64,000 bases of DNA from Thamnaconus septentrionalis (lineage: Eukaryota; Chordata; Actinopteri; Tetraodontiformes; Monacanthidae): positions 5,106,001 to 5,170,000 of the forward strand of contig CM020513.1 of NCBI GenBank assembly GCA_009823395.1, written 5' to 3'. Under the pieces are notes generated by a model that ran no database searches, was not told the origin of the DNA, and saw nothing but the letters and a program-made list of their open reading frames with translations. Positions 11,026 to 23,587 of this stretch are shown here, piece by piece. The translations under genes and the position numbers were made by a program. Position 1 is the first letter of the stretch; every line of letters starts with the position of its first letter.

Positions 11026-13004
11026 TCAGAAGGGTGTGATGTTGACACATCAGTGCAGGATTCTCTGTTCTGTTCCGTCATTTTTTCCTCACACACGCTG
11101 GACTGTCACTTTACCTTTTCGACCAATGTGGGGATTATTACCTCGCAGTTCATCCACTCCCACCTGTGATTTGTTAGTCAGAACTCAGGTTTGCATCATT
11201 GCTTCTGAGTGGCCAGTACGGGTGTGTTTCGAGTGTTAAACAGGAGAAATCGTGGCTCTCCGCCTCCCCAGCAGCACTACGAACCTTGGCCGCAAAAAAA
11301 CTGTAGTCACTTTTTAGAAGCTTTTTTTTATTATTATTATTTGCCTTACAAACCTTAGAAGATCAACATGTTATATCATTTCACCACTAGGTGTCCAGGT
11401 TATGCAGTGCATGTAAACTGAGAAAACAAAGCGGCTCCCCTGATGGTGGCTTTTGGTGCTGCAGTGCTGAACCTCAACTGAGCCGACAAGTATACAATTT
11501 CTGCTCATTTTCTAAATTATTGCAAATTCTAACTGGATGCAAAACAGGCCCTAAAAAGCTGAGTCAGTGAGTCGGTCGTTAGACCACCACTGCGTGGTTC
11601 TTCCCTGGACTGGAACCCGCTGGGTGTTGACCCTATGTACTGGTTCAACTGGTGTTTGTCACTGGAAACCATTTAAAGAGACGTTTGGATACTTGAAGTG
11701 AAACTCCCTCTTCTTTTTCCACTCGCTCGCAAATTCCATCGAGGTTTCGGTGTCGGCCGGAGCCCGACGTTCACCGCACGACCTTTGACCCCCGGACCAC
11801 GCTCGCCCTCCTCTCTGGTGAACCGTGCCAAAGTCAACACTTGGCTTGACGGAGGAAGATAATCTTTCCAGTAACCCATGGCGCAGTTATAAACACAAGG
11901 ATAAAAAAAAGTATGAAATATTAATTACGCTCAGGGTCTCGAGGGAAACTTGTCTAAATGTGAGGACGCACACTGAGTCGAAAGTTGTGTAATTAACATT
12001 TTCTCGCTAATTGCGCTGCTGCTCTCCGAGCGACTGCACTAAATCTCGGAGACCCGATCTCGACTCAACGTGATGGGTTTTGTTCCACTACTGCTGCTCG
12101 TCGTGAGTACCTGTATCTGCGTGCTGTTTTTTTTTCTAGGTGTGCCACACAATACTTGCTGAAAGCATTCGCCCTCAAGCATGTTGTGTTTGGAAACTGC
12201 GGCCCGTTTTCTTTTATTGGCGAAAACATCCAGAAGAGCGAGAAAACTTCTTGAACATTTGACCTCAGTAAAGTGCCAAGGAGGTGGAGGTGTGTGGGAG
12301 TGGCAGAGGGGTTATTCTGCACGCGCTGTTTTTTTTTTTTTTTTTCACTTTTCTGCACTCCTCCAAACCATTATCATCGTCAAAGGACGCATAATTTGTT
12401 GGGTGAATGATTTCCTTCAATGTATTTTTAAATGTGTCCTACTTGCATCATAATCAGGCCTAATAAATAACTTTTCTGCTCTGCCATTGAAATCACCTTC
12501 AGTTTTTTTAAATTGAATATAAGGTGATTGAAGCAGCAGTGAGCTTCTGCCTTCAGCAAAAGCATTGACGTAAGTATTATCACAATCCAAAACATGTAAA
12601 CATATCATAACCAGCTGCTTGATGCTTCAGTTCTCTTCATACCTCTCATGCTTACAAGGCATCGCACCTATTTACACAAAGAGTGCCATGCGTCTCTACG
12701 TCTGGCCCGACCGGCTCCCGCTTCCTGTCTGACACCTGAAGTTGACACCTGACCCTGTTAGCATGCAGGCAAGACCGCTGATGTCAGGCTAAGCTGAACC
12801 TGTAGCCTCCGTGTAAGAAGAGGCTGTGGAATATTGAGGAGGTATGTTTGAGTTTTGGTGCAGTATAAAATTAATAAAAACAAACCTCAGCGCTGAGCGT
12901 TCGGATAAAATCGTAGGGAAAACACAGGCTAATTCCTCACACCTGGTGAGCTTTGATGATCCATGAGAGTGTTGTTTGTTTTCCTGGTTAAGTTATCGGC
13001 CAAG

Positions 13005-13037
13005 TCTCTCTCTGTCTCTCACTCTCTCTCTCTCTCT

Positions 13038-13088
<51 letters not shown>
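13005..13088. repeat. CT then TA compound microsatellite
   Basis: A CT-rich run to about 13038 is followed by about 24 TA units (13040-13088). Confidence 0.9.
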
Positions 13089-13089
<1 letters not shown>

Positions 13090-13763
13090 TGTATGTATAT
13101 ATAATTTCAGAACTATGCTGACATGGGAAAGAGCAAAGAGCATAGTAGTACTTTTCCCCATGATCCTCCGTCGTGAAACATAAATGCGTTATAAACATGC
13201 TTCGTGACAAATACTAGGCTCATCATCAAGGTTCAATGCTACCCAATGATTTAAAAAAAAAAAAAAAGTTTTTGAATTGGATTTCAATTTTGTCCAGTTC
13301 AGGCCTGTCATAAATGTCAGAAAAATAAAAGTTTCGAAAACGAGCGTCATTGGAAGTGCGACAAAGCCCAAAGGTGGCAATTCAGAATTGAGTTTGCCTT
13401 CAGTATTGAGTGAAAACTGGATAGCATCTGTTTTTGTGTTAGTGAAAAGCCAGACTGACGATATTGTGCAATGACTGCCTACACAAATACTCCTTCTGCT
13501 GACGTGCACAAAAAACAAATGTGAAAAAGAATGTTGCCTCCAACAAGGTGCGCATCCTTACTTTCTTGACTCACAAATAGAATGTTGTGGGCTTTGAACA
13601 TGACGCCATTCCAAGCTCCAAATTCTGACTTGTGAGGGAGAATGGAATGCACCTTAAACCACGGTACTTTAACTTTAATATATGATTCTAGAATTCTTTT
13701 GGACAACTCGTCTTTATATACATATATCAAAGGGGTCAAAGATTAACTTCAGGCTTCAGGGGA

Positions 13764-13871
13764 ATGTCATGGCTAGCATGTGGAATAGCAGAATATGAGG
13801 AGAAGTCAAAGTTGACGGTGGCAGTAGAAGAAGACGACATCCAAGACAAACCTGAATCATTGGACCATTGA
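13764..13871 (+). other. Short open frame just upstream of the 584-aa frame
   Basis: An ATG at 13764 opens 35 codons ending in TGA at 13869-13871, in a different frame from the main one. Its product is acidic and not low-complexity (ends DDIQDKPESLDH). It may be an upstream ORF, or part of an original N-terminus now out of frame. Confidence 0.3.
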
Positions 13872-13900
13872 GAGAAAACAGCATTTGGAGACTTAGGTCA

Positions 13901-15655
13901 ATGTCTTCACGAGGGAAAAATGGCCATACGTGTCTCACAACAACAACAATCATCATGGAAAGGACTGGGGGACTTGTCCAACACAAAGGTGGGGAGGAGC
14001 TCCAAGTCATTCGCCCACTGATCAAGACGTTTTTCCGAAGGATCACCGATGATCAGTGCCGGCTGCTGGTGTCTGGTTCCCCCGACGTTGCCACCACAGT
14101 TCTCCTGGGTGAGCTGATTCTGGCCATCGTGTCCATCGTGAGCAACTCATTCCTGAAAGCTCTCGGGAAGACATCGGAGGACCTGAAGATGGATTTGACC
14201 TGCCTGGGAGACTTGCTCCCCCAAGGCTTCTTCCAAGCACGGGGCATCCAAAACCTCGACCAACACGGCTGCCTGAAAAGTCTGCTGGACTTTGTGCAGG
14301 CAGAGGTCCAAGAGAACGTCAACACTGCGTTAAGTTCGGCTTCCAAGACTGCGCAATCCGCTATGGCCAAGCGCGTTATTCCTGCCGCCAAGCTCGAAAC
14401 CATGATTGGTCACGCCTCTGAGGTTATACAGGTGTTCGCAAACAAGCTGGAAACTCTGTTTTCAGCCCAACTGCATGAGCCGGCGCGCCAACGCTTTACT
14501 GAGGGCAGCCAGGCCGAGACGGCTTCACAGACTCTGGAAGGACAGATCAAAAAAGAGCTTGGCGACATCATCACACCCCTGCTGGACGACCTGCCCAACT
14601 CGGAGTACGAGAGGCTGCAACTGCAGGCCTCCGAGGAGCTGCAGACATTTGCCGATGACATTGTGGATTACATGATCAAGAATGGAGACCGGGGTGGGAG
14701 CTTTGACATCATGCACAAGATAAAATGTTTCCTCACCAACTGGTTTGCCAAAATGTGGATGCAGCGTTTAGTGGAAGAGCTCAAGAAGAGGCACCAGCGA
14801 AGCACAAAACTGCTACGCCGGGGGTGCGCAGAGTCTCTCCTCGAGAGCTTGAAGTCGCAACTTGAGCTCGGCAAGGGGAGGAGGCGGCACCCGGAGAGTG
14901 ACGATATCTTTGTCCTGTGGTTTGAGAAGATTTCGAGAAAAAAGGTGTGGCTGTTTACAAAAGAGCTGAGCGACCTGATTTACCATTATTTGACACAGAC
15001 CTGGGAGAAAATGCCTGTTCCGGATTCAGATGTTGAGATGTACGCGGACATACAGAGCAAAGTCTGGATCTTTGCGGTACTGCTGAACTGGTGGCAGATG
15101 AACCAGGCTAACAGGCTCAGTGAGAGGCTCAGCCTGCTTTTGATTGACCTGGCGCACACGCCAAGTAGCGCAGAGACCGCCACCGCCAGCGCTGGATGCG
15201 GTGAGTCGCCGCACGATGAAGAGATCGATTCGTCCCTGCAGGAAAAGAAACTGAAGCACTATGTCCGGTTCCTCATCGAGAAGATAGTCTTTCACATTTA
15301 CAGGGATGGGAACGTGTCCATACCTGACAAAGTGCACAGTGTCATAGATTGCATTTTTGAACAAGTCTGGGTGAAATTCAAGGACGCCGACTTTCAGGTC
15401 AACTATGACGCTTCCATCGACCTGGAGAAGAAGATCCACAAGCACCTGTGTAAGAAGCTGGGCTCGCCAGGGAGGCTACTGTCTCTGATAGACCACGAGG
15501 ATCCACTCGTCAACGCGTGCATTGCCTCCTTCTTCAAGGAGCAGCTTCTGACGAAGAACCCTGACGCCACCAGCAGGTTCCTCTCTTCTCTGGACAAAGT
15601 TGTTTCCAAATGGAGGAAGAGAAATAAGGTATATCCAATGGACAACGATGCCTAG
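13901..15655 (+). CDS. Unrecognised intronless open frame, about 584 aa
   Basis: I do not recognise this protein. One uninterrupted frame runs to a TAG at 15653-15655. The first in-frame ATG is at 13901 (weak context). The ATG at 13954 has A at -3 and G at +4 and is the likelier start, giving 567 residues. Numbered from 13901, the chain looks entirely helical. It has no signal peptide, one hydrophobic 20-residue stretch at 68-88, a basic patch at 325-331 and a Ser/Thr/Ala-rich acidic linker at about 420-445. Three similar segments end in a tryptophan-bearing hydrophobic helix (about 253-286, 357-399 and 461-492). Base composition and amino-acid use look coding and differ from the AT-rich flanks. 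An ATTAAA signal follows the stop by about 225 bases. The absence of introns suggests an old retrocopy or a single-exon family member. It interrupts the usual TES-CAV2 interval. A functional gene seems likely; function unknown. Confidence 0.75.
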   Translation: MSSRGKNGHTCLTTTTIIMERTGGLVQHKGGEELQVIRPLIKTFFRRITDDQCRLLVSGSPDVATTVLLGELILAIVSIVSNSFLKALGKTSEDLKMDLTCLGDLLPQGFFQARGIQNLDQHGCLKSLLDFVQAEVQENVNTALSSASKTAQSAMAKRVIPAAKLETMIGHASEVIQVFANKLETLFSAQLHEPARQRFTEGSQAETASQTLEGQIKKELGDIITPLLDDLPNSEYERLQLQASEELQTFADDIVDYMIKNGDRGGSFDIMHKIKCFLTNWFAKMWMQRLVEELKKRHQRSTKLLRRGCAESLLESLKSQLELGKGRRRHPESDDIFVLWFEKISRKKVWLFTKELSDLIYHYLTQTWEKMPVPDSDVEMYADIQSKVWIFAVLLNWWQMNQANRLSERLSLLLIDLAHTPSSAETATASAGCGESPHDEEIDSSLQEKKLKHYVRFLIEKIVFHIYRDGNVSIPDKVHSVIDCIFEQVWVKFKDADFQVNYDASIDLEKKIHKHLCKKLGSPGRLLSLIDHEDPLVNACIASFFKEQLLTKNPDATSRFLSSLDKVVSKWRKRNKVYPMDNDA

Positions 15656-15878
15656 CTAAACACTTCTGAGTATCTGCAGTTGTGGACATGGCTTTAATTC
15701 TCGGGGGTTTTCTCCAAACTGCCGAGACCGCAGTGCAATTAAACCTTTTGAATTGCATTTCCATGCACTTGATTGGTTTTCTGATATGCTACTCAAACCT
15801 AGACCCCAATTTGATTGACACTGAGTTTTTTCAGTGTATATTACTTACCCGAGCCAATCAATTTCAGTTTAAATTTGC

Positions 15879-15884
15879 ATTAAA
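15879..15884 (+). terminator. Candidate polyadenylation signal (ATTAAA) for the intronless gene
   Basis: ATTAAA lies about 225 bases after the TAG at 15655, in an AT-rich stretch with a TG-containing region beyond. The position is plausible for a short 3' UTR. Confidence 0.4.
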
Positions 15885-17198
15885 GTTTTTGACATAAAAT
15901 GATAATAGTGGTACAGCATAATTTGCTTGAAAACTCCTGGGAAAAATGTCTCCCTCCGCCGACGTCATTTTAAAGTACTTAAATTTCTCACATTCTCTTC
16001 TCACCAATGTGCTAATGGAGGCTGGGGTGATATTTACCAAAGCTCTGGAGCGAAAAGGTCAGCGGAAAATTCCTAAGTAATACATCAAGATTTTTTTCAC
16101 ACAGAGGAAAGCATTCCCCCTCGATGCGAATGTGCATCCACACCCAGCTAAACAAGTCATAGACTCAAAACTCACACAAAACTCCTACCTCCTCCTACCC
16201 CTGTCTCCACATGGTACCACTGGACACGATGATTTTCCGCACCAGACGTGGAATGTTCTAACGAACCACTATCATCAGGTGGACAGCAGTGGCGATAGAT
16301 CGATAAGAGACAGGCAGCACTTGCACATGTGCTTCAGAATCAGATCTGGACTTGGTTGCAAATGGAGTACCTTGACTTTTCTGACAGATTAGCAAAGGAC
16401 TTTGTTGCCAAAGATTCAGTTGTCTTTTGCATTGTAAAAGCGAAGCAACCAGCCAGATAAATATATATGTTATCCACATACCGATTTAAGCGCTTTCCAT
16501 CCATTGGGGGTTTTCTCATGTTGTATAATTTGAATATGGGAGAATGGGTGGCTGTTAGCCACCCCTCTCACCCCACCTTGCCATTTTTCTTCCTCGCTGG
16601 ACACATAAACAGGAGCCTCAGTGTTTCTGAATGTGTCGGGGACCCTCCTCGCTCCAATAAATCGCATCTTCTCACAATGTGTGCAGCACACACTACGGAG
16701 CAGTGGCAGGGATCGGTGCACAGCACCTCTCCATGCACTCACCCAGGCAACGTCGGTGAAATACTGGGAGCCCTTTGCAAAGAATCCTTTTCGGAGGAGA
16801 CGGACGGCGTTAAAACCCGTCTTCCATTATGTCATCTCGGCTCCCTTGTTACAGCTGTTTGCCATTTCATCTGCGTGCTCCGCATTCCCTGGAACGGGGT
16901 TGGTTCTAGGTACGTTTGCTCATCCAACACAGAGAGTTTACACTGTCTGAAAGCTGCCCCGCAAGGCGCCTCCATCATTCAACTCACAATGTGCCCTTAG
17001 CATGTGTATAAAAGTGTCAAAACATACCATAGGTGCATGATAAAGGTCGGGGGACTGGATGAGTATGACATTAGTTTTTTTTTACGTGGACTGACTCTTG
17101 CCGGACAAGTGGAAACCCAGGAAACAGACATTGACATTTCATGCCGTTAACAGGATTGCGCAGATTTGCATCCATTATCAATTATTGTTATTATTATC

Positions 17199-17430
17199 AC
17201 TGCTTATCCTGCACTGTGGGTGGCAAAGGTGCTGGAATCTATCTTGACTGTCCAAGTGAGAAGCTGCGCTTGCACCCTGGATAAGGCACCAGTTCAACTC
17301 AGGGCTCAGGAGAGACAAACAACCATCAATACTCACAGCTAAGGACAACTTAAGTTGCTAGTAAGCCTAGTTAGCATGTTGACTGTGGTGGGAAGCTACT
17401 GGAGTACCTGCAGAGAGGCCACACAGGTAA
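17199..17430 (-). repeat. Degenerate copy of the L2-like fish repeat
   Basis: It shares a block order with the copy at 2648-2905: a CTGCTTATCCTGCACTG block, then GCACCCTGGATAAGGCACCA, AGAGACAAACAACCATCAAT and a GGGAAGCTACTGGAGTACC block. It is much more diverged, so it is an older insertion. Confidence 0.6.
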
Positions 17431-20400
17431 TTCAAACGGAAATTTAAAATCCACATTGAGAGACCCATGACCAGTTTTATCATACCTTATACAGAAACAA
17501 GATCATATTTGCAGGGAGCAGCAACTGCCTTCAATACATGCGGTGTATGCCAATTTTACTTGGATAACTAAAATATGTAATCTCAGTAATGACAGTGTCT
17601 CATTCTGTGCATCTCTGTGCATACTGCCACCTACGGGATTCGATTGGAGGGCATTGTTCAATTGTGACAGGCTGTGAAATTCCAAACAATTGTGGCCAGG
17701 TTGATGACACCCTTGGCCATAATACAAACCTTAGTCGCTTAGTAGTCCAGGGATGTGAATCAGTCAATCAATGAGATCAGCTGAATATGTTGAGAAACTG
17801 CACTGATAAGAGATAAAGTGCAGTCTGATACCCTGATGGAATCTTAGCATTCCTCTACGCTTGATTTTACAGATAAGCAAACAAATGATCTATTCGGTTG
17901 ATACACCCTTAGATGTCTACGATTGTGATTTACTTTGAACATATTTCAAGATTGGAAAATGTCCTCCGACATTTTATTCAAAGGTGGGACATGTAGTTTG
18001 ATGGAGGAAGCCTTGGGAATTCCCTGTACTCGAGTTAGGGTGACTGCAGCAGACGTTAGCCAGCGGTGGAATCTTCGGTTTGTTTGAACCTGAGTTGCCA
18101 AATGAGCCAGTCAACTGAGGACTTTGATCAGTAGCAGAAAAAACATTAACTCAGCAAATGGATTTGATTAGAAACCAGTGCCAATCTGGGCCAGAGGCCC
18201 AGCTGCAGGACCGACAGATAAAGTTGAAAGAGTTGGAGCACATGTGGGTGTATCAGTGGCTGACTCGCAAGCCTTCCTGAGAAAATGTTACTGGGGGAGT
18301 TTAACACGTTTCTGCATCCTTCCGGTTTTACACTTCACCATTTCAAAAGTAGCAGAGGAGGAAAAAGAAAGGGAAAAAGTATTTTGAATGAAAACAAAAG
18401 AAATGCCATCACCGAGTCCAAAATAATGGCTGTACATACAGTATTTTGGGACTATATAACCTAAGTTGACTGCAGGCAAACACCTTCAACTGTAGCCTTC
18501 TCACTCTTTCAGGTTAGACATCCTCTCACCACTAGCCCAGACTTCTGAAGAAAAATTGGCCGAAAAAGAAATCAGAGTTTAGAATTCGTGATTCAATCTG
18601 TTTGCTTCTTTACGCCTTCTGGAAGTTTCCAGCGCTTTCTGTTCTTGGGGAAGCGAACAGAGGCTCAGCTTGTCATCAGGACCCCATGTCATTTCACAAC
18701 AACCTTCGTCAACCAAGCAACCAATGACAAAAGTAAAGAATCCCACCATGGTGGTTCACAGCGTTGGGGATCATTTCCCTCATCAGATGTTTTTATGTTG
18801 TTCCCTCTGATTAGTTGTTGAGAGAGATTCCATGGGGGAGGGGAGGTGGTCCTTGCCAAGCCCTTTCCTCGGCACCGCCTCCTCCTCCATCCCGCCGTGT
18901 GGCAACAATACAAGGAAGCAGCCAGCTGGGGACTATTTTGGTGAGAGGAGAAACCTCTCTGGGGTGTCGTTGTCACGTCTTAGACTTCGAAAACATGCCG
19001 TCACGTCCTTGTGTGCACTCAAGACGGACTCATACACATCCACCACCAGGGTCCCCATGAGCAAAGCAGCAGCATTCCAACAACGGGCCGAGGAAAGCCC
19101 TGTTCCGGATTGTAAATCCCAGCGTTCCTGCCCTTCTGGGCTGCACCACGTCTTTTTTTCCCCCCTCCGCTTTTTTTTTCCTGTACACGTCCACTGGGAT
19201 GTGGTCCACCCAGTCAGTCTGTATGTGCGTGTGTGTGTGTGTATGTGTGTGGTACAAGGTCTTGGAAGGAATTTCGCGGGATGATAGGGTTTCCCTGTCA
19301 AGCTTTGACAAACACTCCTACATCCTACGGAATTCCCTCACTCGCTGCAGAGGACGTCGCCCCTCGTGCCTTTTTCCTGTCAAGCTACTGATATGGAAAC
19401 AACCTCAATGCCTCCGTTGATGTTTGGAATCAGGGGTGGGGGGTTGGAGGTGGGGTGGAGTGGCTGGAAAAAGGAAGACTGACACCCGAGATGCATTTGT
19501 TAGAGACTTCAAGTCTGATCTTTTTCTGACTCTGACTTTCCCGAAACGGATAAAACATGTTTGTGGCATTTTAATTGGTCAGGATTTCCTTCATTATCCC
19601 CGTATCTGAAAACCACTGAACACTGATGATTTGTTGCAGCAATATGATATATTTTTTTTCTCTGTTTTGAAAAGAAAAACAAAACACAAATGTCGGTGTT
19701 TCACTCCTTACAAACCCTAATTAGATTAAAGATATTTTTCCCGTCTCTCATTTCACTACAGGAGTCTGCTACAAATGACTTGCAGGCCCTACAGTTTATT
19801 GAGCCATTTTCCCCTCCGCGGATCTTTTTTTTTTTACTCCCGCCCCCTTGAGACGTCTTATTTTGGATCAGGCCTCTCGCCGTGAATCACCACCAAACGG
19901 ACCGTTTCCAAACCCACAGTTGACATTATGTAACAGCCTCACCGCTGTTGCTATGACGATCTAGTGCCGGCAACTCACAACTGGTGGGACACAGAGGAGC
20001 CGCCCGGGTAGTGTTTTCTTTTTATTTTGAGGGGTGTTTTAGGCATGGGAGGACTGACCTCACCTGCCTTCTTTGGTTGTTACTGACTCTCACTCACTTT
20101 GCACATTAGTTCCTTTCTTCTTTTTTTTCCTAAGAGGGACTAGCATCTGCTATCGTCTACTTTAGATGTAGTGTAAGCTTGTGCCCATGGTTTAAGCTTA
20201 AAAGGGATGGTTCCACATTTTGGCATATTGGCCTGCTGCCATAATCGCTGTAGTCAAATGACTTGGTACATCCCCTTTAATTATCAGCAGTTGTTGCTTT
20301 GAGATCGAGGGGGGTGGAGACGCCAGCTGCTCAGCCAGCATACTGGAGGTGAACATTACTTCAAAACTCATGAAATATGCAATCTAACAATTCCAATAAA

Positions 20401-21281
20401 AGACATTTTGTCAGACTTTATTTTTTGTGGACTTTACTTATTATTTACTGAGAAAGCTACCACAGTCCGACATAAGAAAACAGTTACAAAGGTGCTGTCA
20501 CTAACAAGCTACCTTAGCATAAGTGCATGCATTTGCGTCTTATGAATGAGACACCTACTGACCAGGAGGTGTAAATGTTGCTCACTTCCACTGAGGCAAA
20601 TATTTCAAGAATTTTGCACACTATATACCCTCATTTTCTAGCCTGAGGGGGTTAGTCAGAATCTATGGTGCAGAGTCGTAGCCAGTTGATTGACACGTGC
20701 CCAGCAACTCAGAGGATGCGTCTTCTAGCTGTCTGCGTCATCAGGGAAGCTACTGGTAAAAACAAAAGAAAACCTTGGGGAGGAAGTCTTAATGAGTGAC
20801 CTTGATATAAAACAATATTCATTGTTACGTGTTATGGTGTTGTTTTCTGTGTGTGTTTTAATCACTTGGAAACGTTGGTTACCTTGTTGTTCTTTAGCTT
20901 TAAACTGGACTCAGTTTACTGAGTTGAGTTTTTCTTTTGGGTTTCTAAATTATTATTTTTTTCTCCTTTGTATTTCTTTTTTCTTATCTTGGGCTTCATT
21001 CTTTGTTCCTTCATCAACCTCCCAACAATTCAAGGATGTGGCATTTATTCATTTATTTTTGGCCTTTATATGAGATGGTCGTTGAAAGAGCTAAATCCAA
21101 CGGCACGATGAGAGTCACTGTAAACCAAAGTGGCATTAAAGAGCTGAGCGGATCACGCAGATTTATACCAAAAGTACACCAAGATTTAGCTTGTCTAATA
21201 AAATGTGCAGCGTTGGATCCAGCTTAAGGACACCGGTTGCGAGTAAACGGCACAGCGGGGGGAGACAATGGGAGCTTTTAC

Positions 21282-21283
<2 letters not shown>

Positions 21284-21312
<29 letters not shown>
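21284..21312. repeat. CA microsatellite
   Basis: About 14 CA units. Confidence 0.9.
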
Positions 21313-21316
<4 letters not shown>

Positions 21317-21495
21317 TGGGAAAACACGCAGTGCACTGGCTGCTCTTGCAGAGAGAAAGAAGGGAACTCTGTTATTTCAAGGCAAAACTGAGTCACTGGC
21401 GCAGAGGAACACCGGGGAGGAAAAATATCGGTGGCTGGTCCTCCACCGCTGAGGTCCAGAGGATGGAGAGAAATATGAAGGAAAGGACCAGGACC

Positions 21496-21497
<2 letters not shown>

Positions 21498-21527
<30 letters not shown>
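21498..21527. repeat. TG microsatellite
   Basis: Fifteen GT/TG units. Confidence 0.9.
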
Positions 21528-21528
<1 letters not shown>

Positions 21529-22502
21529 TACTGCTAAGAGAAACATTCCAAACTTTTTTTCTCTTTACTGTTGTGGATATTTAGCTTAAGAACTTCACTC
21601 CAACGTCCTCAAAATATTTCACGCTGCAGCGGCAAACAGCCGCTCTGCCTCTGCGATACTTCCGAGGGAGCTCGGTGCTATTTTTGGAAACATCTGGAGG
21701 TGTCACAGGACGGTTAAGTAGAGTCCGGGCAGCGATGTCGGGGCTCCCAGAAATCCCTGAAACTGTGACGTTGACAGGGGGGAGAAGACGGACGTCCCCA
21801 GTCGGGTTCCTCCTCCTGCTCCTCTTTCTTCCCCTCCCAACCTTCCTCCTCTTCTTCTTCCTCTTCTTCTGTGGTGGATTTGTTTGTCTTGACTTTCCCA
21901 CACTGTCCCGATAAGAGAGATACAGTTTGCCCGATTACCAGCGTGTGAATTGCTCTCCGCCGCTCTGTGTGTGTGTGTGTGTGTTTTTATTATTGTATCC
22001 AAGGCGCAGCAGCAGCAGCAGCAGCCCTCTCTAAGTTTCCATCCTCCGCCTCCTCCTCCTCCTCCTTCTTTGGAGCGGCAGTTTCCTGAACCCGGGCCAG
22101 GAAATTCTGCGTCTGGTTGGTTGGTTGGTCGGTCGGTCGGTTGGTCGGGAGCGCAGAGGGGGATTGTGGGAAGGAGGGGCGCTGAGCAACGAGGCTGAGG
22201 GTTTTCCGCACCACCTCCGTGGCCTTGCAGGCACTGGTGGGGATCACTGGGCGTGAAAGACGGAATGAGAGAGATTTCTGTCGAGGAGGATCTGGGGGAA
22301 AATAAAAAGAGGGAGTGACAATAGGAAGAGGTGTGACGGAGGAGTGTAGATGCAGGGTGGAAAGGAGCAAGGCTTCTGCAGGGACGGACTGATTTAACCT
22401 GAACGGCACACAAGACCTACTCACCTGCAACTCGTTTCCTCGGCAACAAAGAATCATTTATGGATTTTTTTTGCAAGATTGAATGTTTTCAAGAAGTGTT
22501 TT

Positions 22503-22549
22503 TATGTATGTATGTATGTATGTATGTATGTATGTATGTATGTATGTAT
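22503..22549. repeat. TATG tetranucleotide microsatellite
   Basis: About 12 perfect TATG units. Confidence 0.95.
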
Positions 22550-23553
22550 TTCAATATTATTCAATATTTTTGAACATGTGTCCATGGCCACTAGGGGCAG
22601 TAAAAGGTCAGAACAACCCTGGGGTTTAGGATGGCTGGAGGAGAGAAGAAAATAAAATCTTTCGTTAGTTCAGTTTTTTTACACCTTTTTTTGATGAGTG
22701 AATTTGATTGGAAGCAGCAGAAAAAAAATGTCTTTGTAAATTCAGTGATTTAGCGACCTTGCTGATGGTTGCTGATGGCTGAGATCTTCTCAGAAGGTAC
22801 TTCTAGCTGCTGAATTCCTAAGGCTGGTTCTAGTTTGTCCTCAAGTTACTGTGAGAGGAAAAAAAATCTCTACCTCTGTTTTTTGTTTGTTGGTCTGCAA
22901 GACAAGCGACCTCTTCACCTTTTAGCATTTTCTTTCTTTTGGTTGCTATTTTTCGCCAGTGGAATTTCTGCTTGGCAGTTTGGCGTAACTCAGAGATGCT
23001 GCAAGCATCCAACACTCCTGACCTTAAAGTTTGAAGCACTCCCAGTGGAAAGGTCAAGTTTGCCATCAATCAGACGGCGTTGCTGCACGTTGGTGTGGAT
23101 AAAGCTTCATGGCAGGAATGATGCTGCCACACTGCTTTTTAAAAGCTGTTGTACCAGGAAGAAAAGGTGAGTAGACCGGTGGCTCTACAGCTGTTGTTCC
23201 ACCGCCTGACCTCTGACCCCAGCCGCCCCACGGAGGTCATTTCAAACTCAAAGGCGACCGGAGACCTGAGGGGCCGAGATAACGCCGCTAATTTCATGTT
23301 CAGATGCACAAAAGAAAACAAATCGGCCGCTTCCTGCTCGCGACTCCAATTAGCGCTCTTGGCCCCCGCTCTTCCGAGAGTTTACAGCCGACTTGCGCGC
23401 ACGCACGCACACAAAACACGTACACGTATGTGCACGCACGCACAGCTACACTCTTTCCCACTTGGCTCGTTATCTGGCCTGCAGTGCTTCCTGAGGGGGG
23501 CGGCGGCGAGGAGGGCAGGACGGCGCTGACGTCTCTGGCACGCTGAGGCGGCG

Positions 23554-23555
<2 letters not shown>

Positions 23556-23585
<30 letters not shown>
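23556..23585. repeat. TG microsatellite
   Basis: About 15 GT units. Confidence 0.9.

Positions 23586-23587
<2 letters not shown>

Larger units (their letters stand above)
3236..13763. other. Intergenic region downstream of TES, no gene recognised
   Basis: After the TES 3' UTR I see no exon-like pattern. The longest open frames here are about 100-170 codons with no coherent composition. The region holds the microsatellites listed separately and a cluster of GCTAGC palindromes near 4809-4836. Confidence 0.6.

Noticed and set aside
13868..13900. Extension of the 584-aa frame to a TTG at 13868
   Set aside because: TTG is not a normal start in vertebrate nuclear genes. The first in-frame ATG is at 13901, and a better context is at 13954.
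16467..17000. Plus-strand frame of 177 codons
   Set aside because: No domain, no coding-like bias and overlapping frames of similar quality. Treated as chance.
20197..20281. Possible 85-bp inverted-repeat element (TTAAAAGGGATGGT and reverse TTAAAGGGGATGTA)
   Set aside because: Only about 14 bases match imperfectly and no target duplication is visible, so chance cannot be excluded.
21703..22413. Minus-strand frame of 236 codons
   Set aside because: Its open length comes from GC-rich and CTC/TCC/GCA low-complexity sequence, including Gly and Cys runs. No family resemblance.
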